A model generated the notes under the pieces. The model ran no database searches, had not been told where the DNA came from, and saw only the letters and a program-made list of their open reading frames with translations. Shown here piece by piece: positions 1 through 9,633 of a stretch of 64,000 nucleotides of DNA; position 1 is the first letter of the stretch, and each line of letters opens with the position of its first letter. A program made the position numbers and the translations under genes. This DNA is from Debaryomyces hansenii CBS767. Its lineage: Eukaryota; Ascomycota; Pichiomycetes; Serinales; Debaryomycetaceae. Location: NCBI RefSeq assembly GCF_000006445.2, contig NC_006045.2, forward strand, positions 434,001 to 498,000, given 5' to 3'.

Positions 1-1
1 T

Positions 2-1543
2 GTTTCCATTTCCGATAATGTTTTGTCATTGCCGAATCACAAACTAATCAGTTGGTCAACCCAATTAATATCCCGTCTTTCCAGTGAACCGTCTAAATTT
101 CAAAACTTATTAAAGTCTTTGATTGTAGGTCTATGTTATGACCATCCATATCATTCATTGTATGGTTTGATATCTTTGAAAAAGCATGAATCATATGCAA
201 ATAAGAGTTCCAATGTACTCCTTATCTCAAAATCTGTGGCCGCAACTGATATCTGGCAACAACTTCTTACACGAGGTGACAATAAAATTAACGAAATACT
301 TCTTAATATTGAGAAGTTTTGCAATGAATCGATCAAACTTGCGGAATATAAAGTATCCAAAGGAAAATCAATCCAGTTGGACAGTTTAAAAATTGGTAAT
401 TACTGGCTTCAAGTCTTACCACATATTCCGCCTCCGACTATAAATTTGCCTGTGGATTTATCAACTAGATATAACAATGTGATATATTTCGATAGAGTTG
501 TCCCTAAAGTTAGCATTGCAACATCCGGTCTAAGTTTACCAAAAATTGCCACATTCTATTTGTCTAATGGCTCGGAACATAAAGTTTTATTGAAACATGG
601 AACTGATGATTTACGTCAAGATTCAATTATGGAACAAGTATTCGAAAAGGTTAACAATATTTTCAGGAAAGATAAAGAAACTAGGAAACGTGAATTAAAG
701 GTTAGAACGTATAATGCTGTTCCTTTGGGTCCTGAGACTGGCATAATTGAATTTGTACCCAACTCCATAGCATTAATTGATGTTATTAGGCCATATCATT
801 CCAAAATTGATACTTTGAAGGCAGATAAAGCGAGAGATTTAATGAAAACCTGTCAATCTGAAGACAAAACTGAGAGATATAAGACTTATGACAAAATAAG
901 CAAGAAAATATCTCCAGTTTTAAAATATTTCTTCTTCGATAATTATGTTGCTCCCGATATCTGGTTTGATACTAGAACTTCATACACCCGTGGGATCGCC
1001 ACAACGTCTATGGTGGGTCATATATTGGGATTGGGTGACAGGCACTGCAATAATATCTTATTAGATAAAACCTCTGGTGAGCCCATTCACATTGACTTGG
1101 GTGTTGCGTTTGACCAGGGTAAACGATTACCAATACCCGAGACTGTACCTTTCAGGCTAACAAGAGATATTGTGGATGGTTTTGGAATTACTGGGGTCAA
1201 TGGCGTTTTTGACAAGTCCTGCGAACACACGTATAGAGTCTTGCGACAAAATAAAGATCATATTCTAGCAATTTTGGATGTATTACGTTGGGACCCTTTG
1301 TATTCTTGGAGTTTGTCCCCGATAAGAAGAAAAAAATTGCAGAATGAAGGTGATAGAAATGAAGTGGGTAACTTGAAGCCACAAGAAGACGGTTCGGAAG
1401 GTGGAAGAGCGGTTTTAATGGTTTCAGATAAACTAACTGCAGGGGGTTTAAGCGTAGAAGCGATAGTTAGAGAACTTGTCCAAGAGGCAACAAGTCCCCA
1501 CAATTTGGCCTTGATATACTGCGGATGGTGCCCATTTTACTAA
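2..1543 (+). CDS. TEL1: Tel1 (ATM-family) checkpoint kinase, C-terminal part, cut by left edge
   Basis: PI3K-related protein kinase that senses DNA double-strand breaks with the Mre11 complex and maintains telomeres in the nucleus. The frame is open to the left edge, so the N-terminal HEAT-repeat part lies outside the window; the first in-window residues are internal. The kinase domain is clear: a KHGTDDLRQD segment near 592-621, the catalytic loop GLGDRHCNN starting near 1028, and the metal-binding HIDLGVAFDQG at about 1088-1120. The chain ends in a FATC domain finishing GWCPFY, the typical end of ATM/Tel1 proteins. LIF1, also a break-repair gene, follows on the same strand 218 bases later. 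Family assignment rests on motif recognition; Tel1 is preferred over Mec1 from the sequence around the catalytic loop and the FATC end. Confidence 0.93.
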   Translation, partial: VSISDNVLSLPNHKLISWSTQLISRLSSEPSKFQNLLKSLIVGLCYDHPYHSLYGLISLKKHESYANKSSNVLLISKSVAATDIWQQLLTRGDNKINEILLNIEKFCNESIKLAEYKVSKGKSIQLDSLKIGNYWLQVLPHIPPPTINLPVDLSTRYNNVIYFDRVVPKVSIATSGLSLPKIATFYLSNGSEHKVLLKHGTDDLRQDSIMEQVFEKVNNIFRKDKETRKRELKVRTYNAVPLGPETGIIEFVPNSIALIDVIRPYHSKIDTLKADKARDLMKTCQSEDKTERYKTYDKISKKISPVLKYFFFDNYVAPDIWFDTRTSYTRGIATTSMVGHILGLGDRHCNNILLDKTSGEPIHIDLGVAFDQGKRLPIPETVPFRLTRDIVDGFGITGVNGVFDKSCEHTYRVLRQNKDHILAILDVLRWDPLYSWSLSPIRRKKLQNEGDRNEVGNLKPQEDGSEGGRAVLMVSDKLTAGGLSVEAIVRELVQEATSPHNLALIYCGWCPFY

Positions 1544-1761
1544 CGTATTTTTGCATATTTTTATTTATATAAAACTATAATTTATCTTGTATATTTTATT
1601 TATCTTCCCTGTAGCCAAATATTTGAAGTAGCCCAAGCATATTATTCAAAAATCATTTACTAGCCGCTTGACTATTAAATTTTGTACTAAACATATTCTC
1701 ATTTATCTCATAAATGTCGCCTATACAGATTTCAATAGAAGAACATTAGAAATGACCAAAA

Positions 1762-3225
1762 ATGAAAGACAGTAATAATTCCTCAAGTAAACTTGCATTG
1801 TCAGGATGTATTCAATCCATTCCATTGATTATCGAAGATAAGGAAACAAAGAAGATCATTAAAAAATCGTCTCTCTATTTGCATAGTTCACGAAATGGTT
1901 CCGAATTCGAAAATGCTAGCTTTTCAAATATATCACTCACAGCTATGAACCAGGAAGGAAGCTTCCATATTGACATAACCAAGGAAAATTGTTCGAAGTT
2001 TAGAAGGAAGGGGCATTTCACTGTTGCAGAATGGGAATCGATAATACAACATTTATTTCCAATCGATGACTATAACGAACCATCCATTGCAGATGACCTA
2101 GTTGTTTCTGCAAAATTTATATCACTAGAACAGTATTATGATCCAGATACTAATGAATTATTAGATTATGACGAATTGCCCCTAGTTTCTGAATTCATTA
2201 CGATTGATATTAAAACGAATGCAAAATTGCTGATAACCGTAGGTTCAATTGACCTCCCATATACAGATACAGAAAATGACCTGGAAACAAGCAGTGTGAT
2301 ACGATCGGAGCAGAACTTATTCAATTGGCTAGATGTCTTACTCCTGAACAACCAAACATTAAACGATGAATTACATGCGTCACGGCAATCGAATTTGCTG
2401 TTAAAGGAAGAAAACGAACGCTACAAAAATGAATTAGAAATGAGTGCTATTCAACATAAGAATATTATAGAAGATTTTCTGGACAAATTTTATCAAGTAT
2501 TGAATGCAAAGAAAGATAGAATTTGGGAGTTGGAAGATAAAAATTTAACCCAATTGGAAGGCTTGAACGAAAAGTACATCAGACAGAATAAATTTAATCT
2601 AAAAAATTATACCATTGACAAAGACAAAATCCCAGATGAGCTAGATGAGGTTTACACTAGTCCTACTAAACGGAAGAGAACAGCCGATGGTTCAAAAAAG
2701 ACGCTGCAAAAACGTCGTAAAAGTAGTATCAAAGAAAATGATGCAAAGGACATATCAGACAATGAAAACACCGAAGAAAAGCAAACACATCGCATAACGA
2801 GATCGCAAGATAAATCAAATCATGTTGCCCATGTTACAAGGGGCCTATCAGATAGAGAAATTGTCACCAGCGTACTAAGTCGTGATCACGAAACGCCGAC
2901 AACTGACGTAGATCAACTGCATCTGCTGCACCTGTCAAATGATGGAAGCTCCGAATCTCGTAACATCACAGACTACAGTGACGACGACGACGCTGACGAA
3001 TATGGCGACAAAGTAAATACCACTAACGACATTACTACAGAGGAGGCAAAGAATCTTTCACTGCAATCTACCCTTCGACAATCCAATGACACAGTAAAGT
3101 CACCATCCGATTCGGCAAAGCAAAATTCAACCACCGATTATGATTCCGATTCAGACACCAGTCAAAAAGAATCACATCAAATGCTGAACTCAAATACCGA
3201 CGAGATAGCAGATAGTCTACAGTAA
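1762..3225 (+). CDS. LIF1: Lif1/XRCC4-like DNA ligase IV cofactor
   Basis: Probable partner of DNA ligase IV in non-homologous end joining. The 487-residue chain has the XRCC4 layout: a globular, beta-rich head (about residues 1-190, with TVAEWESIIQHLF resembling the head-domain helix), a long coiled coil (about 195-290), then a disordered, charged tail. The coiled coil contains KFYQVLNAKKDRIWELE, which closely resembles the ligase-IV-binding helix of XRCC4 (RFILVLNEKKTKIRSL). The tail has basic patches (KRKRTADGSKK near 305, QKRRKSS near 320) that could be nuclear localisation signals, and many SQ/TQ and acidic serine sites, as expected for a checkpoint-kinase substrate. It is similar in size to S. 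cerevisiae Lif1 (421 aa). It lies directly downstream of TEL1. Primary sequence is divergent in this family, so the call depends on the coiled-coil motif and architecture. Confidence 0.8.
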   Translation: MKDSNNSSSKLALSGCIQSIPLIIEDKETKKIIKKSSLYLHSSRNGSEFENASFSNISLTAMNQEGSFHIDITKENCSKFRRKGHFTVAEWESIIQHLFPIDDYNEPSIADDLVVSAKFISLEQYYDPDTNELLDYDELPLVSEFITIDIKTNAKLLITVGSIDLPYTDTENDLETSSVIRSEQNLFNWLDVLLLNNQTLNDELHASRQSNLLLKEENERYKNELEMSAIQHKNIIEDFLDKFYQVLNAKKDRIWELEDKNLTQLEGLNEKYIRQNKFNLKNYTIDKDKIPDELDEVYTSPTKRKRTADGSKKTLQKRRKSSIKENDAKDISDNENTEEKQTHRITRSQDKSNHVAHVTRGLSDREIVTSVLSRDHETPTTDVDQLHLLHLSNDGSSESRNITDYSDDDDADEYGDKVNTTNDITTEEAKNLSLQSTLRQSNDTVKSPSDSAKQNSTTDYDSDSDTSQKESHQMLNSNTDEIADSLQ

Positions 3226-3808
3226 ACATCCGAATCATATAACCCAACTCTTCAGATCAGTGGATCAGTATACCTTGGGTCTTATGTATTATTATACTGG
3301 CGTGCGTGTACCGGTTACACAAATTTAATTTTTCTGAAAAAAATCCTGCTCTAATAAGCGAAGAGATCATTATATAGTAGTAAATATTTTTGATATTAAG
3401 TCTACCAAAAGTCAAACATTTCAACATATAATAAAGATTTCATTGATCCTACAACTTGTTAAGATATAAGTTAGAGATATTTATTATAATCTTTGTATTT
3501 GTCTTTTTTTTTCCTAATCTTCGATCTTTACCTACTACGTCAGGTCGATTTTCCATTAGTTAATTCAATTTTATTCATTCATTAATCTTACGAAAGTTTT
3601 ATTACTTGTTCCACAATTCAATTCATTGATATTATTGTTAATTTAGTTCATTGGTTGTCCGTATTAAAGAATTCATCTAAACTTGGCTAAGATATATCCT
3701 AGTAAAGTTCAACGAAGAGGTTCTGAGTTAATATTTTAATTTGCACTTTTTTAAATCTGACGCATACTTGAGTTTATAAGAAGAGAGCTGAAAAGTTGAA
3801 GCTGCATC
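3226..3808 (+). promoter_or_regulatory. MRN1 upstream region / long leader
   Basis: 583 bases without a gene between LIF1 and MRN1. The stretch is AT-rich, with a T-run near 3505-3511 and pyrimidine-rich segments after it, and purine-rich sequence just before the MRN1 ATG. I see no credible ORF, tRNA or splice-site set. It most likely holds the LIF1 terminator and the MRN1 promoter with a long 5' leader. The exact transcription start cannot be read from sequence. Confidence 0.4.
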
Positions 3809-5581
3809 ATGACGTATTTTGATCCGTATCAAGGTGTTCCACAACAATATATGGCACAACCATATTATCCCCAATTTTATGCTCAGCAAGGATCAGATGA
3901 ACAGTTGGTGAGTCCAGAAGGTAGCATGCAACAACAAGGTGATTCAAGAATGCCCCCATACGATCAATACCCCCAATTCCAAGGAGAGCAATTCAATTTC
4001 AATAGAAATGACAGCACACCTGGATCTGGGACTGACTACTACGATGAAGGTTCATTCATCAATAGTAACGATGGACAAGGGGGTATGGGTCAGCATTTCA
4101 ACGCAAACCATTTCCCTCCAATGACACCTGGTAATGGAACTCCAGGAAACATGCAAATGTCGAATATGGCACCACCAACTCCACAAACCCAACCTGACGT
4201 GTTCGGCCAGGTGGGTCCAAATTCTAATGGTAATTCATCAGTTGCACCATCAAGAACAGTTTATTTGGGTAATATCCCTTCTGATATTCAACCAAATGAA
4301 TTATTGGACTATGTTAGATCCGGCATTCTTGAGTCGGTTAAAATTTTGCCATCAAAAAACTGTGCTTTCATTTCTTTCATAGACCATCAATCAGCTTTGT
4401 TGTTCCATTCTGACTGTATTTTGAAGAAATTAAACATTAAAGGACATGATGTCAGGATTGGCTGGGGTAAAAATAGCCCTATATTACCAGCAGTTATGGA
4501 ATCAATTCAGAGACATGGTGCTACTAGAAATGTTTACTTAGGTAACTTAAATAACTCTGTTAACGGTGAAATTATTACGGAGCAAGAATTAAGAGATGAC
4601 TTATCATGTTACGGTGTTATCGATTGTATCAAGATCATTCCAGAGAAAGGAATTGCCTTCATTCATTTCTTGTCTATTTTGAGTGCCATAAGATGTGTCG
4701 CCAATTTACCTTTGAAAGAAAAGTACTTGGATAAAAAGTGCTTCTACGGTAAAGATAGATGTGCTTTCATTACTAAAACCCAACAACATAACGCAGCTCA
4801 ATATTTAGGTTTAGCACCAGGTATGGAGCATATAGTTACTGCAGCTGATCGTGAATTCATATCGTCGGCATTGGTTCAACAATCTGCTGCTGCCGCTCAA
4901 ATTGCTACGCAAGCAGGGGGTGCTAACAACTTAGGTAACCGTACTGTTTATTTGGGTAACTTACATCAAGACTCTTCAGTCGAAGAAATCTGTAATGTTG
5001 TTAGAGGAGGTTTATTGCAAAGTATTAGATTTTTGAAGGAACGTCACGTTTGCTTCATTACTTTTATTGATCCTATTGCAGCAGCTCAATTTTTTGCCAT
5101 GTGCCAATTACATGGTTTGACCATTCATAATCGTAGAATTAAGGTTGGATGGGGTAAACACTCTGGTCCTTTGTCTAATGCATTATCTTTGGCTGTTTCA
5201 AATGGTGCCTCCAGAAATATTTACATTGGTAATATAACTGATTTTGAATATTACAACCCATCTAAATTAAGAGAAGACTTTACAAAATTTGGTGATATTG
5301 AACAAATTAATTATTTGGAAGAAAAGAATTGTGCATTTATAAATTTCGTTAACATAGCAAATGCAATTAAAGCGATCGATGGCATAAAATCATTTCACGA
5401 CTATAAAAATTTAAAAATCAATTTTGGTAAAGATAGATGTGGTAATTTACCAAGACAATTCCAAAACCAAAACCAAAACCAAAATCAAAATCAGGGGCAA
5501 AACCACAATCACAGCGCAGGAATTGATAATGGATCAAATCAATCATTTTCCGATAATGAATTCATGAATGATGAAATTTAA
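3809..5581 (+). CDS. MRN1: Mrn1-like RNA-binding protein with four RRMs
   Basis: RNA-binding protein of the S. cerevisiae Mrn1 (YPL184C) type, which binds mRNAs and influences their fate and chromatin-linked gene expression. The 590-residue chain begins with a Q/P/Y/G-rich low-complexity region (1-145). Four RRM domains follow at about 149-220, 240-320, 380-450 and 468-545. Each opens with an RNP2-like string (TVYLGNI, NVYLGNL, TVYLGNL, NIYIGNI) and has an RNP1-like NCAFISF or NCAFINF segment. RRMs 1 and 3 end with the same GWGK motif, and RRMs 2 and 4 with FGKDRC or YGKDRC, suggesting an old duplication of an RRM pair. The tail carries an NQ dipeptide repeat. The low-complexity N-terminus could support condensate formation (inference). 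USE1 is convergent downstream. Confidence 0.92.
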   Translation: MTYFDPYQGVPQQYMAQPYYPQFYAQQGSDEQLVSPEGSMQQQGDSRMPPYDQYPQFQGEQFNFNRNDSTPGSGTDYYDEGSFINSNDGQGGMGQHFNANHFPPMTPGNGTPGNMQMSNMAPPTPQTQPDVFGQVGPNSNGNSSVAPSRTVYLGNIPSDIQPNELLDYVRSGILESVKILPSKNCAFISFIDHQSALLFHSDCILKKLNIKGHDVRIGWGKNSPILPAVMESIQRHGATRNVYLGNLNNSVNGEIITEQELRDDLSCYGVIDCIKIIPEKGIAFIHFLSILSAIRCVANLPLKEKYLDKKCFYGKDRCAFITKTQQHNAAQYLGLAPGMEHIVTAADREFISSALVQQSAAAAQIATQAGGANNLGNRTVYLGNLHQDSSVEEICNVVRGGLLQSIRFLKERHVCFITFIDPIAAAQFFAMCQLHGLTIHNRRIKVGWGKHSGPLSNALSLAVSNGASRNIYIGNITDFEYYNPSKLREDFTKFGDIEQINYLEEKNCAFINFVNIANAIKAIDGIKSFHDYKNLKINFGKDRCGNLPRQFQNQNQNQNQNQGQNHNHSAGIDNGSNQSFSDNEFMNDEI

Positions 5582-5903
5582 GTTCTTCTACGTTCCATAT
5601 CTGCTTGTTTTCACTCATTGTTTATTCACATTTATTCATTTATTTCTTTTGTTCGAATTGGCAGACTAAACTTATTAACTAAAAAAAACAAAGTTGTATC
5701 CAAGATAAATTTAACATATCACCCTAGTTCAATAATTCACAACAGCATTTAAATTGATTTAATTATTTTCCCTTTTTATTATTACTTTATTATTTGTTTT
5801 TATAATACTTTTCTTCTTTTGTTTATATTATTAGCTATACATTAAATATCTTCTATGTTCATATTTTAAATAAATAAAGGTTTTACTAAAATGAGTGTAA
5901 AAT
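5582..5903. other. Convergent 3' region between MRN1 and USE1
   Basis: 322 bases between two converging genes. It is very AT-rich with T-runs and TATATA/TAAATA-like stretches that fit yeast polyadenylation signals for both genes. No ORF or RNA gene seen. Confidence 0.4.
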
Positions 5904-6710
5904 TTACATCTTCGGAAATATTTTAATTAACACAACCATCGCAAAGAATAATACAAAAGAAGCTAGCAATATTTTCAACAAAAACCAAAAGCTTATCTTT
6001 CCCCCTGATTTATTAGTAACGTAATTGTTTAAATTGTTCCCGACACTCTTCATTAGAGTTTCATTTTTCATTAAATTATCACCTGTTTTATTTAAGATGA
6101 TGTTATCATCTAAAAGTTTCGAAGATAATGTAACAGCGGACTGTTTTAAGCTTGCTGCAAAGCCCGTCAATTCACTCAAAATGTCTTCTTGAATTGATTC
6201 GTGGTAGTTATTCGCTTTATCTATCGAGGGCTTGTTATTTGTAGTATCATCTAAAGACGTATGAGTACCGCCTGAAAGTAATCTCTTCCGCAATGAAACA
6301 AGATTCTCTTCATCATCATTCAATTCTATAGCTTCGTCATATGTGGTTTTGTCCTCAGCTGTTTCGTTAGCATTATCTGTCAAACCCGTAACTGTATTGC
6401 TCGAGACCCATATACGAATCAATTTATCATTGATATACGATTTTTCGTCCAACAAGCTCTGCAACAGTAATATCTTCTCTGATACATCCTGATACGTCTT
6501 ATTGCCTTTATATTTATTTAATTGCAATTTGATACTGGGTATATCATTTATGATCCGATTCAATTTAAATTCATTAACATATGGAGACACCGCAGGATTT
6601 TTATATGACGATGATGGCGTTGTAAAGTCAGGTATGTCGAGCTGCGATATTTCTTCACGATATTGATCAACAATACCGTCTATTACCTTTATTGATGATG
6701 GTATTGACAT
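5904..6710 (-). CDS. USE1: Use1-type ER SNARE
   Basis: Tail-anchored Q-SNARE of the ER that works with Ufe1, Sec20 and the Dsl1 complex in Golgi-to-ER retrograde transport. The 268-residue reading has a polar N-terminal region, a SNARE-like helix near residues 175-235 (EDILSELTGFAASLKQSA, then DNIILNKTGDNLMKNETLMK) and one C-terminal membrane anchor (FWFLLKILLASFVLFFAMVVL) followed by only a few residues, which is the expected tail-anchor layout. The frame continues upstream to an ATG at 6782, but the 24 extra residues are basic and unlike the family. I therefore chose the ATG at 6710, which begins MSIPSSIK. It is slightly longer than S. cerevisiae Use1 (245 aa). The assignment is by SNARE/anchor features and resemblance to Use1. 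Confidence 0.78.
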   Translation of the reverse strand: MSIPSSIKVIDGIVDQYREEISQLDIPDFTTPSSSYKNPAVSPYVNEFKLNRIINDIPSIKLQLNKYKGNKTYQDVSEKILLLQSLLDEKSYINDKLIRIWVSSNTVTGLTDNANETAEDKTTYDEAIELNDDEENLVSLRKRLLSGGTHTSLDDTTNNKPSIDKANNYHESIQEDILSELTGFAASLKQSAVTLSSKLLDDNIILNKTGDNLMKNETLMKSVGNNLNNYVTNKSGGKISFWFLLKILLASFVLFFAMVVLIKIFPKM

Positions 6711-6782
6711 GATTACACTCGTCTTGTTAAAAAGGCTAATGTTGCGTTTTCGAGAATCGTTTTTCAGGTCAGATGTCCTCAC

Positions 6783-8427
6783 CTAAGAGGGAACATTTAC
6801 CAAATAAATACTAAATCTACAACGTTCCAGTACAATGGAAAACGAAATGCTCTTATCCTTACAACTAGGTGTCTATAACAACTATAGAGAAATTACAATA
6901 TGTAAGCCCAACTACTATCAAACAACGATCTACGGAAAACAAATGATCGTGGTTAGCGAAAAAGGCTACGGAATAATTGATCTACGGATAATTTACTGAT
7001 GTGAACCCCATCATTTCGTTGTAAACAACAAGGCGAGGTACTTATTTAACAGTTCTTATCCATTTTGACATAAAGAAAAAGAAAATATAAAATTTTTACT
7101 AGTGCTGAATTCGATGCTTTTAAACCATCGGGAAAATTGATTAGTACACGGCTTATTTTGAATTTTTATACCTTACTGGAGTGATACGAAATACTAGATC
7201 AACTGATATACGTTAGTTTAGGGCTCGTTGTGGAGTGTAATAGTGGTATTTAGACTTGTATCTGATACTTTCTGTTGATGTAAGTTTCAAACATGGTAAA
7301 CGACTAGTATGAACACTTCTTCTACCCGGCATCGATTATAACTCGAGGAACAATAGATATCTCTTCAACTTTCCTTAGATAGTTTAAATCTACTGATTTA
7401 GGTGAGGGCGCAGTTATTTATCTACAATAAGAAAAAATAATTCTTATAATGCATCGATCATATAACGTTTATGTGTACCGTTGGGAATGCCCTTTCTTAA
7501 TTATTTCATTCAATTGCAACATTAAGTACGTTTGTGGTTATCCATATTCACTTGTAATGCTCTTCTCATTTCAAACAAACTATTCTCTCATATCTGATGT
7601 CTATGTCTTATTTTTGTATCTGTGTAACTCTCAAATTGCTGTTTTAGGTGATAATGTAGCTGCAAAATATGAGAATTTCGTGAATATTCAACAGAAATTA
7701 CAAAAAAAGGTTAACATTCATGATACTATAAATACATTACCTACTAATATAGACTCATATATACTCAATTGCTTGATACTTAGTCTTTTACAACCTACTC
7801 TAATTACACCCGAAATAAGAACTTGTATATTCTTACTCTTTCTCTGTCCAAGTTCCCATAAAGTTCTTTCGGGGTTTAGCCGGAAGCGCTCGCCAGCACT
7901 ATAGAAACTGGTTATGGCATTATAAACGTAACAAACTGCAAAACACCCATGTATGTGTTACTGGTACCATCCTTTCTATACTCCGTATAGTCAAGACTAT
8001 CATACTATTCTGCTTAGCACTAGTACCTTCATCGACATACTGTTGTTCTTATAACTGCAAGTGAAACTAATTCAACTATGTACAGGAGCAATATTTACTT
8101 GTAAAAAAAAAACTTATTGTTCCGCCTCCTTACAATAGGAATGTCAACAACATAGTGGTTCAACACGTAGAATTGCTTACATACAGTATAAGTGTTAGTC
8201 TTGGAAGATCAACGGAGCAAAAATAGACAATATTAGTTGTTGATTTATATTGAAACTTATTACTAACACCAACGGTATTGCCTTCTACATTTAATTCTAT
8301 AGATAGAAACAACTAAAAGTGCAGTTAGGGTGATTCTTTGACTTAGCTGTTGTTTATTTTTATTTTTTTTATTGCTAATTACATTTGTTTCATTTGTACA
8401 AGGAGGATACTCAAAGCATAGAACAGC
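6783..8427. other. Long gene-poor stretch between USE1 and the WSC gene
   Basis: About 1.6 kb without a gene I can defend. A 151-codon ORF (7449-7904, plus) and a 54-codon ORF (6835-6999, plus) are present. Neither resembles a known protein, the longer one has an odd hydrophobic/cysteine composition, and both may be chance. An A-run lies at about 8103-8112. A GTATGT near 7952, a TACTAAC near 8262 and a TAG near 8302 are spaced like an intron, but no coding exon precedes them; an intron in the 5' leader of the WSC gene is possible. The stretch probably holds the promoters of the divergent USE1 and WSC genes. Confidence 0.35.
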
Positions 8428-9633
8428 ATGAGGTATTATGGTATACCCTGGGTTATATACTTGTTGATCCAAATTAAATTTGGGAGAGCAGACTCGTTCT
8501 CCAAGCTAGGATGTTACCTGAAGTCATCTATTCAGGGTCTGTTGAGCTACCAAGATGAATTCATGTATCAGTCATCATCGCATTGTGAAGAGGAATGTGC
8601 TGGTAAAAAGGTTGCAGCATTGTTAAACGGTAAATATTGTTATTGTGGTGATTCGGAGCCAGATAGTGACGAAACTGACAGTTCTGATTGTAATGTCAGT
8701 TGCCAAGGATATGGGCAAGAGAATTGTGGTGGTAGCAACGCATTTTTGGTATATTCCAATAGTGATGTTGAATCCGAAAGCACGTCGTCATCATCTAGTT
8801 CCACTTCTAGCTCTAGCAGCTCAAGTTCCAGTTCCAGTTCAAGCACAAGTACCCATTCCAGCTCCACTGCAAAATCAACCACACACAGCAGCAGTTTCAG
8901 TAGCAGTTCTAGCAGCAGTTCTAGCAGCAGCTCCAGTAGCAGCTCTAGTAGCGAGTCCTCGTCTGCCGAACCAAGCACAAGCAGTTCTGCTGTCTCGTCT
9001 ACATCAGACACGTCGAGTTCATCGTCTCTGAGTTCGTCACTGTCTACGCCAGATAGAACTACTTTGATATCTACAATTACAAGCAATCCAACAGACTCGC
9101 AAGAAGCATCAACTGTTGCAGTAACCATGACAGAACCGAATTCATCATCGTCATCAACGCCGAATGCTAACGAAGCTTCATCCAAACAAAACAAATCCTC
9201 AAAATCCATCAGCACAGGGGGCATTGTGGGTGCCGTCATTGGGAGTGTAGCGGGTGTCGGGCTCATCCTTGGCTTGGTGTTCTTCCTTTGTTGTTTCAAG
9301 CGTAACAAGGATGACGACGACAAGGACGACGAATTCACGTTATCTGGCCCAAGCAACGAGAAAAGTGACACCTTTGAAGGTGCACCAAACCCGTTTATGA
9401 TGGCCCAAACAGGGCGCAACGATGACGGCCACATAGACCACAACAAAGATACCCTGTACTCCCTTGATACTACAAATAATGATGATTTCTTCTTGGCTGC
9501 CGGCCATCCTGATACTGAATCCGCCGGCCAAAACAAACTTTCTTCAGAATACGGCAGAAGAAGACTTAGTGATGGCTCGTTACCTGACATGGTTACTAGA
9601 AACCCTGGCTCTCTCAAAGTCGTTAATAACTGA
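8428..9633 (+). CDS. WSC-family cell-wall integrity sensor
   Basis: Plasma-membrane mechanosensor feeding the Rho1-Pkc1 cell-wall integrity pathway. The 401-residue protein has a signal peptide (about 1-21, hydrophobic WVIYLLIQI ending near GRADS). A cysteine-rich WSC domain follows (about 26-110) with the GKYCYCGD motif and further cysteines up to NCGGSNAF. Next comes a Ser/Thr-rich stalk (about 115-250, expected to be heavily O-mannosylated), a single membrane span (about 264-290, GGIVGAVIGSVAGVGLILGL...) and a basic stop-transfer CCFKRNK. The acidic cytoplasmic tail ends RNPGSLKVVNN, recalling the conserved tail of Wsc1-3. The serine run is coded by mixed AGC/AGT/TCN codons rather than a pure repeat. 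Which WSC paralogue it is cannot be settled from the sequence alone. Confidence 0.88.
   Translation: MRYYGIPWVIYLLIQIKFGRADSFSKLGCYLKSSIQGLLSYQDEFMYQSSSHCEEECAGKKVAALLNGKYCYCGDSEPDSDETDSSDCNVSCQGYGQENCGGSNAFLVYSNSDVESESTSSSSSSTSSSSSSSSSSSSSTSTHSSSTAKSTTHSSSFSSSSSSSSSSSSSSSSSSESSSAEPSTSSSAVSSTSDTSSSSSLSSSLSTPDRTTLISTITSNPTDSQEASTVAVTMTEPNSSSSSTPNANEASSKQNKSSKSISTGGIVGAVIGSVAGVGLILGLVFFLCCFKRNKDDDDKDDEFTLSGPSNEKSDTFEGAPNPFMMAQTGRNDDGHIDHNKDTLYSLDTTNNDDFFLAAGHPDTESAGQNKLSSEYGRRRLSDGSLPDMVTRNPGSLKVVNN

Noticed and set aside
1535..1545. TTACTAAC, a branch-point-like string at the end of TEL1
   Set aside because: It is formed by the last codon and stop codon of TEL1. No donor or downstream acceptor gives a sensible exon.
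7449..7904. 151-codon ORF in the gap before the WSC gene
   Set aside because: Composition is odd, there is no recognisable domain, and it is of a length possible by chance in 1.6 kb. Kept only as a note in the gap entry.
7900..8270. Possible solo LTR with TGT...ACA-like ends near CAACAAC/TGTTG strings
   Set aside because: No matching inverted ends, no target-site duplication and no second copy in the window.
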